A DNA stretch of 27,286 bases from Bacillaceae bacterium UBA7792 (lineage in GTDB: Bacteria; Bacillota; Bacilli; Bacillales; Cytobacillaceae), in the NCBI GenBank assembly GCA_002480735.1, contig DLCS01000230.1, forward strand, positions 1-27,286. The letters run 5' to 3'. Made by a program: the position numbers and the translations under genes. The notes under the pieces were generated by a model, which ran no database searches, was not told where the DNA came from, and saw only the letters and a program-made list of their open reading frames with translations. Below are positions 20,977 to 27,286 of the stretch, one piece after another (position 1 is the stretch's first letter; the number at the start of each line of letters is the position of its first letter).

Positions 20977-21732
20977 ATGATTGTTCTAAAATCACCAAGA
21001 GAAATTGAAATGATGAAGAAAGCCGGTGAACTTCTGGCTTCAGTGCATAAAGAAATTGCGAAAATGATCAAACCTGGTGTGACAACCTGGGAAATAGAAG
21101 AATTTGTAGACGCCTATTTAAAAAAGCATGGGGCAACGGCACAACAGAAGGGCTATAAAGGCTATGAATATGCAACCTGCGCAAGTATTAATGATGAAAT
21201 ATGTCATGGATTCCCCCGGAAGGCGCCACTTAAAGAGGGAGACATTGTCACCATTGATATGGTTGTCAACCTTAACGGAGCCTTAGCTGACTCTGCTTGG
21301 TCGTATGCTGTAGGTAAGGTTTCAGAGGAAACAGCCAAGCTCCTAGAGGTTACAAAAGAAGCGCTCTATAAGGGAATTGAACAAGCGCAAATAGGAAACC
21401 GGATTGGCGATATCGGGCATGCGATCCAAACGTATGTTGAGGGAGAGGGATTCTCTGTTGTTCGCGACTTTATCGGCCATGGAATTGGGGCTAATATTCA
21501 CGAAAAACCAGATGTTCCTCATTTCGGTTTACCTGGGAAAGGGCCAAGAATTAAAGAAGGTATGGTTTTTACAATTGAACCCATGGTGAACGCAGGTGAA
21601 TATTATATGAAGATGGATGACAATGGCTGGACAGCACGCACTGTTGATGGCAGAAATTCTGCGCAATATGAGCATACCATTGCCATTACGAAGGAAGGTC
21701 CTGTTATTTTGACCGATCAGAATGATCGATAG
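20977..21732 (+). CDS. map: Type I methionine aminopeptidase
   Basis: 251 residues from the ATG at 20977, 7-8 nt after AAGGAGG; the TTG at 20956 lies upstream of that site. All five metal ligands are present: Asp94 (VTIDM), Asp105 (LADSAWS), His168 (FIGHGIG), Glu201 (FTIEPM), Glu232 (QYEHTIA), and also the substrate-binding His77 (ICHGFP). It removes the initiator methionine from new proteins. It is not in the ribosomal protein cluster, so it is probably the second, accessory copy (the YflG-type position) many bacilli have. The HD-GYP-type gene follows after 36 bp without a terminator, so they form an operon. Confidence 0.95.
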   Translation: MIVLKSPREIEMMKKAGELLASVHKEIAKMIKPGVTTWEIEEFVDAYLKKHGATAQQKGYKGYEYATCASINDEICHGFPRKAPLKEGDIVTIDMVVNLNGALADSAWSYAVGKVSEETAKLLEVTKEALYKGIEQAQIGNRIGDIGHAIQTYVEGEGFSVVRDFIGHGIGANIHEKPDVPHFGLPGKGPRIKEGMVFTIEPMVNAGEYYMKMDDNGWTARTVDGRNSAQYEHTIAITKEGPVILTDQNDR

Positions 21733-21768
21733 AAGCCAGGTGTAATAAGGGTATTAAGGGAGTAGGAA

Positions 21769-22761
21769 ATGAAACTTATTAGCATAGAAGATTACAATCC
21801 GAATTATATGCAGCTGGCTCGGCCCATCTATGATAAACAAAAGAGAGTGTTGCTTGGAGCGGGTAGAACCATTCATCCAGTTTATCTCAAGAGAATTATG
21901 GAACTAGATATTCGTTATTTGTTCGTTGAAGATGCGACCTCCTTTGGTATTACGATGGAGGAACTAGTGGATTTCCCAACATGGATGGACGCCATAGACA
22001 CCGTAAATAAGTTTTATCATGCGGTTTCAAAAAATGAGGAGCTACCGATTCGTGAACTGCAGAAACAAGTCATTCTGCTTGTTGAAGAAGTTTCGAAAAG
22101 GAAGGCGATCGTTTTGATTCCGGCTTCCTCACTAGCGATGGAGCTAAGGGAGTATGCACATTCAGTCAATGTTACGTTACTTGCACTTCAAATAGCAAAA
22201 AAGCTAAACCTTTCTCAAATGCAGGTAAAGGATTTGGCCCTTGGCTGCCTTTTGCATGATATCGGTAAGGTATTAGCTAAGGGAGTGGAGGATCATTCTC
22301 GAGTGGGCTTTGAATATTTACGGAAAATTAGAGAGGTTAGTCTGCTATCTGCTCATGTTTGTTATCAACATCATGAGGCTATCGATGGTAGCGGTGCGCC
22401 TCGGGGCCTTGAGGGAAAAGAAATTCATGAATTCGCTCAGGTTTGTGCGATTGCCAATCTATATGAAAATTCGATCTCAAAGGATGGACTACAGCCCCAT
22501 GAAGCAATGGAGTACATCATGACCAAAAGTGGTACGTTGTTTAGCACTGATTTAATCAATGTCTTTATTCAGCAGGTTCCAAGCTATATCCCCGGTACTC
22601 AGGTTAAATTAAATAATGGTAGAAGAGGGATCGTCACAAAAATAATTGGAAATGTTCAACGGCCCTACATCCGCTTCTTGGATACTGAAGAGGAAATCTC
22701 CTTGGCTGAGAACCATACGTTAATGATAACAGAGGTCCTGAATGAAAAAAAGTCCACTTAA
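21769..22761 (+). CDS. HD-GYP-type c-di-GMP phosphodiesterase-like protein with altered signature
   Basis: 330 residues. Residues 1-110 form a helical sensory region, with ARPIYDKQKRVLLGAGRTI at the start, an opening common in HD-GYP proteins. The HD domain has EYAHSVNVTLLALQIAKKL, the metal pair His163-Asp164 in LLHDIGK, and HHEAIDGSGAPRGLEG (201-216), the HD-GYP motif with Tyr replaced by Ala (GAP). The later ligand Asp of 'VADxYDAL' is Asn230 here (AIANLYENS). The fold is certain; full catalysis of c-di-GMP to pGpG is doubtful. C-terminal 60 residues form a small beta domain. Cytoplasmic. Second gene after map and near a c-di-GMP riboswitch. Confidence 0.85.
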   Translation: MKLISIEDYNPNYMQLARPIYDKQKRVLLGAGRTIHPVYLKRIMELDIRYLFVEDATSFGITMEELVDFPTWMDAIDTVNKFYHAVSKNEELPIRELQKQVILLVEEVSKRKAIVLIPASSLAMELREYAHSVNVTLLALQIAKKLNLSQMQVKDLALGCLLHDIGKVLAKGVEDHSRVGFEYLRKIREVSLLSAHVCYQHHEAIDGSGAPRGLEGKEIHEFAQVCAIANLYENSISKDGLQPHEAMEYIMTKSGTLFSTDLINVFIQQVPSYIPGTQVKLNNGRRGIVTKIIGNVQRPYIRFLDTEEEISLAENHTLMITEVLNEKKST

Positions 22762-22776
22762 AAGAGTGGGCTTTTT
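22747..22776. terminator. Bidirectional terminator between HD-GYP gene and yfkK
   Basis: AAAAAGTCCACT / AGTGGGCTTTTT with one G-U and a 5-nt loop; A-run on one side, T-run on the other. Confidence 0.85.
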
Positions 22777-22784
22777 CGTACCAA

Positions 22785-23009
22785 TTATCTTTTTCTTAAA
22801 TTGCCCAGTTCTTCGGCTAGTGCTTGCATTTCATTTGGGCTGAAGGAATTTTTTTTCATGACGAGCTCATAAATCTCTTTAAGCTCTTCATACAGGTTCT
22901 CATCAAAATGAGAGGGCTTGATGGCGCCAAGATTCAATACCTTCAATTTTTCTTTAATCTTTTCAATCATAAATTCAACGTTTTCAACGGAAGCAGTTGA
23001 TAAGTTCAA
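22785..23009 (-). CDS. yfkK: DUF1128 family protein YfkK
   Basis: 74 residues starting at TTG (23009), 6 nt after AGGGG. NVEFMIEKIKEKLKVLNLGAIKPSHF and LVMKKNSFSPNEMQALAEELGNLRKR match B. subtilis YfkK (71 aa), a soluble helical protein of unknown function. The same divergent neighbourhood with yfkJIH is kept in B. subtilis, which supports the assignment. The convergent terminator closes it. Confidence 0.9.
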   Translation of the reverse strand: MNLSTASVENVEFMIEKIKEKLKVLNLGAIKPSHFDENLYEELKEIYELVMKKNSFSPNEMQALAEELGNLRKR

Positions 23010-23207
23010 GTCGATCCCCTACCTTTTCCTTTGATGCTGTTATTATATGCAACCTTCTTTAGTGAATATTAACATCTTTTCAGATGAAATTATAGGCTCT
23101 TTCAGAACTTTGTTGTAACCTAAGGGAAGAGTTGATGATTTTCTTTCAGGAGGTCTTGCATCTTCCCTGAGAGATCGTGGAAAATGAGAGGTAGGAGGTT
23201 TTTACAT

Positions 23208-23705
23208 ATGATAAAGGTACTATTTGTTTGTCTCGGGAATATTTGTCGGTCACCCATGGCAGAGGCCATGTTCCGGGATGTCGTTATGAAGAAAAAGCTA
23301 GAGGAACAAATCCTCGTCGATTCAGCAGGTACAGGGAACTGGCATATTGGACAAACTCCCCATAAAGGTACGATCGAAATACTTGAAAAGTACAACATAA
23401 GTACGAAAGGTCTTAAGGCTAGACAAATCCATGCGAGGGATATAGAGGAATTTGAATATATCATTGCGATGGATTCGAATAATAAAAAGGATATTGAAAA
23501 ACTAAAGGCTGTTTTTCCAAAGGCTAAAATCAAAATGCTGCTTGATTTTGTACCAGATACTGAGAATAAAGACGTTCCTGATCCTTACTTTACAGGGGAT
23601 TTTGAGGAGGTCTATAATTTGGTCAAGCAGGGCTGTGAAGGGCTATTAGAACATATTATGGCAAATGATTTACATGATGTAGGAGGGAAAATCAATGGGG
23701 AATAA
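23208..23705 (+). CDS. yfkJ: Low-molecular-weight protein tyrosine phosphatase YfkJ
   Basis: 165 residues from the ATG at 23208, 7-8 nt after AGGAGGT. The P-loop CLGNICRS places the nucleophile Cys8 and Arg14 at the N-terminus, and the general acid Asp is in DVPDPYFTGDFEEVY, both as in the LMW-PTP family. It dephosphorylates tyrosine (or arginine) residues in the cytoplasm; the B. subtilis protein is linked to ethanol stress. It overlaps yfkI by 11 bp and heads a three-gene operon. The shadow frame on the opposite strand lacks support. Confidence 0.93.
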   Translation: MIKVLFVCLGNICRSPMAEAMFRDVVMKKKLEEQILVDSAGTGNWHIGQTPHKGTIEILEKYNISTKGLKARQIHARDIEEFEYIIAMDSNNKKDIEKLKAVFPKAKIKMLLDFVPDTENKDVPDPYFTGDFEEVYNLVKQGCEGLLEHIMANDLHDVGGKINGE

Positions 23706-24024
23706 GAATAAGTTTTGGAAAGGCATTCTGTTTGGTGCCATTGCAGGCGGAGCCGTCGCATTATTGGATAAGGAAACACGCCACTCTGTCATAGAAGGTA
23801 TTAAGAAAGGAACAAAAGAGGTGACCCACTGTATCACTCATCCAAGTGAAGTAGCCGAACAGCTCAGGACGAAAACAGAAAAATTACGGAATACAGTGGA
23901 ACAGGTGAGTGAAGACGTCACCTTCATTGCAGAAAAGGTTGGAGAATTAAAGGAAGTAACCCCAGCGGTTGTCAGTCTTGTATCCGATACGAAGGAAGCG
24001 TTCCTAGAGAGTTCCGACGATTGA
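23695..24024 (+). CDS. yfkI: YtxH-domain protein YfkI
   Basis: 109 residues. A short glycine-rich hydrophobic segment (FWKGILFGAIAGGAVALLD) is followed by a charged, helical remainder with ETRHSVIEGIKKGTKEVTH, the YtxH layout of general stress proteins anchored to the membrane. Function unknown. It overlaps yfkJ by 11 bp and is followed by yfkH after 13 bp, so the three are co-translated. The same order exists in B. subtilis. AGGAGG lies 8 nt before the start. Confidence 0.85.
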   Translation: MGNKNKFWKGILFGAIAGGAVALLDKETRHSVIEGIKKGTKEVTHCITHPSEVAEQLRTKTEKLRNTVEQVSEDVTFIAEKVGELKEVTPAVVSLVSDTKEAFLESSDD

Positions 24025-24037
24025 TAGGAGTGTCGTA

Positions 24038-24865
24038 ATGGAGCTGTTAAATGTCAGAGCACTGTTGATGCTTGTGAAGCGAATTTGGGAGGATGATATA
24101 TTTGGACTTGCAGCCCAGCTTGCATATTTTTTCCTTTTATCTCTTTTCCCTCTCTTGATTGTTCTAGTCAGTCTGATTCCCTACCTTCCTATAAAGCAAG
24201 AGGAAATGCTTTGGGTGGTGGCTGACTTTGCGCCAGGTCAGACAATGGCGTTTATTGAAACGAATTTGAATGAAATTATGAGTCATCAAAATGGGACCCT
24301 GTTATCCTTTGGTATCCTTGCAACCATATGGTCAGCTTCAAACGGCATGAATGCCCTGATACGAGCTCTGAATAAGGCGTATGAAGTGAAGGAAAGTCGT
24401 TCCTTTGTTGTCGCCAGAGGGATGGCCATCCTTTTTACATTTGCCCTTGTTTTTGTCTTCCTTGTTGCATTGCTTCTGCCTGTTTTTGGGAAGCAAATTG
24501 GTATGTTCCTTTTTGCGAAATTAGGGCTATCAAGTCAATTCCTCGCGTTTTGGAACATGGTGAGATGGCTCATGAGTGCACTCATTATTTATCTTGTTTT
24601 TCTCGCCGTATATTGGATTGCGCCCAATAAGAAATTTAAATGCATTGAAGCATCACCTGGGGCGTTCTTTGCTACAGTGAGCTGGTTAGTAGTTTCCTTT
24701 GGCTTTTCCTATTATGTCAGCAATTTTGGGAACTATTCGGCCATGTACGGTAGCATTGGTGCAGTTATTGTGCTGTTGATTTGGTTTTATCTAACGGGAG
24801 TAACCATTTTGCTTGGCGGAGAAATCAATGCCCTCGCAAGCCAGCTGAAGAATGAAAATTGTTAG
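24038..24865 (+). CDS. yfkH: YihY/BrkB family membrane protein YfkH
   Basis: 275 residues with six hydrophobic segments: IFGLAAQLAYFFLLSLFPLLIVLVSLIPYL, then SFGILATIWSASNGMNALIRALNKAYEV, and ending in GGEINALASQLKNEN. These are the conserved blocks of the YihY/UPF0761 (BrkB, RNase BN-like misnomer) family, which are membrane proteins of unknown function. ATG follows GATAGGAGTG. It ends the yfkJIH operon; I see no strong terminator right after it. Confidence 0.92.
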   Translation: MELLNVRALLMLVKRIWEDDIFGLAAQLAYFFLLSLFPLLIVLVSLIPYLPIKQEEMLWVVADFAPGQTMAFIETNLNEIMSHQNGTLLSFGILATIWSASNGMNALIRALNKAYEVKESRSFVVARGMAILFTFALVFVFLVALLLPVFGKQIGMFLFAKLGLSSQFLAFWNMVRWLMSALIIYLVFLAVYWIAPNKKFKCIEASPGAFFATVSWLVVSFGFSYYVSNFGNYSAMYGSIGAVIVLLIWFYLTGVTILLGGEINALASQLKNENC

Positions 24866-24914
24866 TGTTCCCGTGGTTTTGCAAAAAGTTCCTTTATGGA
24901 ATGGCGTCCTTTTT

Positions 24915-24923
24915 CATACAATA
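24915..24923 (+). promoter_or_regulatory. Sporulation-type -10 element before the 31-aa gene
   Basis: CATACAATA contains CATACAAT, the sigma-E -10 consensus, and fits CATANNNTA of sigma-K. No convincing -35 element is visible, so this is weak. Confidence 0.3.
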
Positions 24924-24968
24924 ACATGAGGGAAGAGGAGGCAGTATCAATAAAGGAGGCTTATGTGA

Positions 24969-25064
24969 ATGGCAAAGAACAAAGGTGGCACAAAGCAAAA
25001 GGGAAAAAGCAGCCCAAAGAATAAAACATCCAGTTCAGCAAATGGTTCAAATGGATATCATTAA
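24969..25064 (+). CDS. 31-aa basic, Ser/Asn/Lys-rich small protein
   Basis: ATG at 24969, 9 nt after AAAGGAGG, a full-strength ribosome binding site. The protein is MAKNKGGTKQKGKSSPKNKT followed by SSSANGSNGYH: no hydrophobic residues to speak of, ten lysines, disordered. Composition resembles minor small acid-soluble spore proteins, and the sporulation-type -10 upstream fits, but I do not recognise the exact family. The perfect ribosome binding site and separate position argue that it is a real gene. Confidence 0.6.
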   Translation: MAKNKGGTKQKGKSSPKNKTSSSANGSNGYH

Positions 25065-25114
25065 AAGGCTCATTTTTACAAACATAGTTGCAGTCTAATA
25101 GCAGCATGAAATAA

Positions 25115-25137
25115 AGGCTGAGCGCGCTGCTCAGCCT
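25115..25137. terminator. Bidirectional terminator between the 31-aa gene and pfeT
   Basis: AGGCTGAGC / GCTCAGCCT with a GCGCT loop, overlapping the pfeT stop. On the minus strand followed by TTTATTTC, on plus by ATTTC. Confidence 0.75.
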
Positions 25138-27049
25138 ATTTCAATAGCCTTAGTCCGTTTAAGATAACCAAAATCGTGCTTCCCTCATGACCAATGACTC
25201 CAAATGGCAGGTCAATAAACTGAAAGAAATTGGAGACAATTAACACCATAATAACACTGATTGAAAAAATCACATTTTGCTTAATAATTCGATTCATCCG
25301 ATCTGATAGCTTGATAGCTTCCGCAATACGAGGTAAGTCATTCTTCATTAAGACAATATCAGCTGTTTCTAGTGCCACCCCTGATCCATCGCCCATTGCG
25401 ATCCCAACATTCGCTGTTGCAAGTGCGGGGGCATCATTAACCCCATCTCCAACCATTGCGACTTGGCTGAATTTTTCTTTCAGCTTTTTCAATTCCTCGA
25501 CCTTTCGTTCTGGGAGGCATTCCGCTACATAAGCATCCACATGACTCTCTGCGGCAATAGCTTGGGCAGTGCTTTCACTATCCCCTGTTAGCATGATGGT
25601 GTAGATGCCACGTTTCTTAAGAATATCAATGGCCTTCTTTGTTTCTTCCCTGACCACGTCCTTCAAAGCTATGACTCCAACAACCTCATCATTTTTTTGG
25701 ATATAGACCACAGTCTTGCCTTCGTTTGCGAGTTTTTTTGCGGCTCCATTTAAGAAGGCTTCAGCTTCTGATCTCCCCACAAAATCAGCCTTGCCAATTT
25801 TCCAAATATCATGATGGTAGCGCGCTTTCACTCCAAAGCCTGCAATATCTTCAATGCTTTCTGGCTGGATGAGTGGTCTATCTAGGCTTTCTTTTGTGTA
25901 TTTTACGATGGCTACAGCTAATGGATGATTGGAATGGCTCTCAATGGAAGCGGTTGTTAACAATACATCCTCTACTGATAAGTGATCCTTAACTAGTACA
26001 TCTGTTACCTCAGGTTTCCCCTTCGTCAATGTCCCAGTTTTATCAAAGGCAATGGCTTTTAGGTGACTTAAATTTTCTAAGTGTACCCCGCCTTTAAAAA
26101 GAATCCCATGTCTTGCGCCGTTTGAGATAGCGGAAAGAGACGCAGGCATAATGGAGGCGACCAAAGCACAAGGAGAAGCAACAACAAGCAAAATCATGGC
26201 TCGGTAGAAGGTTTCTGTCCAACTCCAGCCTAAAAGAAAATGTGGCAAAAACATCATTAGAACGACAACAGCTAATACAACCTTTACGTACGTTCCTTCA
26301 AACTTCTCAATAAATAGCTGTGAAGGTGATTTTTCACTTTGAGCGGATTGGACAAGCTGGATGATTTTTTGAAACAGGGTGTCCGTGCTCGGTTTCGTTA
26401 TTTCCACAGTGATCGAGCCATTAAGGTTGACCGTCCCTGCAAAAACCTCCTCATCCAGCCCTTTTGAAACAGGGATGGATTCACCTGTAATAGCCGCTTC
26501 ATCCAAATGAGTTTGCCCTTTGACAATTCGTCCATCAGAGGGAATACGTTCCCCGGGCTTAACAAGGATTAAATCGCCGATTCTTAAATTCGAAACAGGG
26601 ACGATTTTTTCCACTCCATCTGTTATCACTAATGCCTCCTCTGGCTGCAGCTCCATGAGGCTTGAAATTTCCTTCCGGCTTTTGTTCATCGTATAAGTCT
26701 CTAATGCACCACTCATGGAAAAGATGAAGATTAAGATCGCGCCCTCGGTCCAATAACCGATGACTGCAGAGCCTATGGCGGCAAACACCATGAGCATTTC
26801 GACATTGAGCTCTTTGTTGGCAATCGTGTCTTCAATTCCTTCCTCTGCCTTTGCAAATCCCCCAATCACAAAAGCAAACAGAAAAGAGATGACGGAAGCA
26901 GTTGAGAAGCCCCCCTTTTCTAAGAGCCAGCCAATTCCGATCAGGACCCCACTCGTAATAGCGGCGATTAATTCTCCATGAATCTTCACTTTGTCCATGA
27001 GACTTTCTTCTGAGGCTTGTGTATTTGCTGTTCCAATTCCTAATTCCAT
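25136..27049 (-). CDS. pfeT: P1B-4-type metal ATPase, probable ferrous iron exporter PfeT (ZosA)
   Basis: 637 residues, the length of B. subtilis PfeT/ZosA. No N-terminal metal-binding domain. Actuator motif TGES (189-192), metal-path SPC (292-294) in the transmembrane region, phosphorylated Asp336 in DKTGT, HP-locus SHSNHPLA, and hinge VGDGVNDAPAL. The last helix contains HEGST (621-625); SPC plus HEG(G/S)T defines the P1B-4 group, which exports Fe(II), Co(II) or Zn(II). B. subtilis ZosA was first read as a zinc importer, then shown to export ferrous iron under PerR control. A PerR-like box lies upstream. ATG at 27049 follows AAGGGGGAA. The substrate is inferred from family, not proven. Confidence 0.9.
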   Translation of the reverse strand: MELGIGTANTQASEESLMDKVKIHGELIAAITSGVLIGIGWLLEKGGFSTASVISFLFAFVIGGFAKAEEGIEDTIANKELNVEMLMVFAAIGSAVIGYWTEGAILIFIFSMSGALETYTMNKSRKEISSLMELQPEEALVITDGVEKIVPVSNLRIGDLILVKPGERIPSDGRIVKGQTHLDEAAITGESIPVSKGLDEEVFAGTVNLNGSITVEITKPSTDTLFQKIIQLVQSAQSEKSPSQLFIEKFEGTYVKVVLAVVVLMMFLPHFLLGWSWTETFYRAMILLVVASPCALVASIMPASLSAISNGARHGILFKGGVHLENLSHLKAIAFDKTGTLTKGKPEVTDVLVKDHLSVEDVLLTTASIESHSNHPLAVAIVKYTKESLDRPLIQPESIEDIAGFGVKARYHHDIWKIGKADFVGRSEAEAFLNGAAKKLANEGKTVVYIQKNDEVVGVIALKDVVREETKKAIDILKKRGIYTIMLTGDSESTAQAIAAESHVDAYVAECLPERKVEELKKLKEKFSQVAMVGDGVNDAPALATANVGIAMGDGSGVALETADIVLMKNDLPRIAEAIKLSDRMNRIIKQNVIFSISVIMVLIVSNFFQFIDLPFGVIGHEGSTILVILNGLRLLK

Positions 27050-27124
27050 TATTTGTATTCCCCCTTCTGTAATAGTTTCAATTAATTTGCTCTAATTGAG
27101 AAAAATAATCAGCATCATTACCCT

Positions 27125-27161
27125 AAAAAAACACGAAAGCTGCCATCCTTAGGATGACAGC
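27125..27161 (-). terminator. Terminator-like hairpin in the pfeT upstream region
   Basis: Minus strand GCTGTCATCC / GGATGGCAGC, a 10-bp stem with one U-G and a TAA loop, followed by TTTCGTG and seven T. It is the only terminator I see for the gene ending at 27236, but it is also downstream of the PerR-like promoter, so pfeT RNA starting there would have to pass it. Confidence 0.65.
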
Positions 27162-27191
27162 AGAAAAGCCGAAAAGATTAGTAAATTAAAT

Positions 27192-27206
27192 TTATTATAA
27201 TTATAT
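27192..27206 (-). promoter_or_regulatory. PerR-like box over a candidate pfeT promoter
   Basis: Minus strand ATATAATTATAATAA (27206-27192) matches 12 of 14 positions of the PerR box TTATAAT-N-ATTATAA. It includes two overlapping TATAAT-like -10 candidates, so a bound repressor would block polymerase. PerR control of PfeT/ZosA is known in B. subtilis. Confidence 0.55.
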
Positions 27207-27235
27207 CACTAATGTCACAAGATAGGAAGGTTTTT

Positions 27236-27286
27236 TTAGGAAGTTGCTTCAGTCTCTTTCTTTGACTTAAATAGGATGAGCCCGAC
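27236..27286 (-). CDS. C-terminal fragment of a minus-strand gene cut by the window edge
   Basis: The minus frame entering at the edge reads VGLILFKSKKETEATS then TAA (27238-27236). A hydrophobic stretch followed by a basic-acidic tail suggests the end of a membrane protein. Sixteen residues are too few for an identification. Confidence 0.4.
   Translation of the reverse strand, partial: VGLILFKSKKETEATS

Noticed and set aside
23145..23178. Hairpin CTTTCAGG / CCTGAGAG in the yfkJ leader as a regulatory RNA
   Set aside because: Eight pairs with a long loop and no conserved motif of a known class; too little to call.
23120..23533. 137-aa minus-strand frame opposite yfkJ
   Set aside because: yfkJ has catalytic motifs and conserved operon context; the antisense frame has none.
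1..27286. Mobile element, prophage, CRISPR or genomic island
   Set aside because: No transposase, integrase, terminal repeats, tRNA junction or regular direct repeat arrays; gene content is core-genome-like throughout.

Overview
The window is an intact, gene-dense stretch of about 40% GC chromosome from an endospore-forming Bacillaceae, probably outside the Bacillus subtilis group. Protein families, AGGAGG-type ribosome binding sites, frequent TTG/GTG starts and strong U-tract hairpins are all typical of that family. I see no phage, transposon, CRISPR array, rRNA or tRNA, and no broken gene apart from the two genes cut by the window edges.

Layout. (1) 1-5.7 kb, plus: the end of a LysM-CAP wall protein, the cell-envelope stress operon liaI-liaH-liaF-liaS-liaR (no liaG), then a SpoVB-type flippase whose ribosome binding site lies in a long inverted repeat. 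(2) 5.7-9.0 kb, plus: a DoxX membrane protein behind an Fnr-type palindrome and a Fur-like box, an ECF sigma factor without an anti-sigma gene, an acyl-CoA thioesterase and an EmrE/DMT transporter. (3) 9.0-17.1 kb, mostly minus: a YetJ-like Bax inhibitor protein, mscL, acylphosphatase, aminopeptidase AmpS, YeeI (YebC family), topoisomerase III, a YbjQ-family protein, a 54-aa small protein and a chemoreceptor. Two genes here have textbook ECF promoters (TGAAAC-N16-CGTA). (4) 17.4-19.1 kb, plus: motA-motB. (5) 19.1-22.8 kb: a regulatory island with microproteins, SinR-box-like and Spo0A-box-like sites, a c-di-GMP-I riboswitch, a 47-aa SinI-like antirepressor, a convergent sinR, map and an HD-GYP-type protein. 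(6) 22.8-25.1 kb: yfkK and the yfkJ-yfkI-yfkH operon, plus a 31-aa basic protein. (7) 25.1-27.3 kb, minus: a P1B-4 metal ATPase (PfeT/ZosA type) with a PerR-like box and a terminator-like hairpin in its leader, then the tail of another gene.

The most interesting part is 19.8-22.8 kb. A GEMM-I (c-di-GMP) aptamer with all its stems sits directly in front of a tiny SinI-like gene, so the second messenger would control the antirepressor of the biofilm master repressor SinR. sinI and sinR are convergent here, not tandem as in B. subtilis. Spo0A-like boxes lie upstream of the aptamer, and an HD-GYP protein lacking one expected metal ligand lies two genes beyond sinR. Together with motAB and the chemoreceptor nearby, this looks like a motile-to-sessile decision locus in which c-di-GMP and possibly Spo0A converge on SinI. 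The aptamer and the genes are read from sequence; the circuit is inference.
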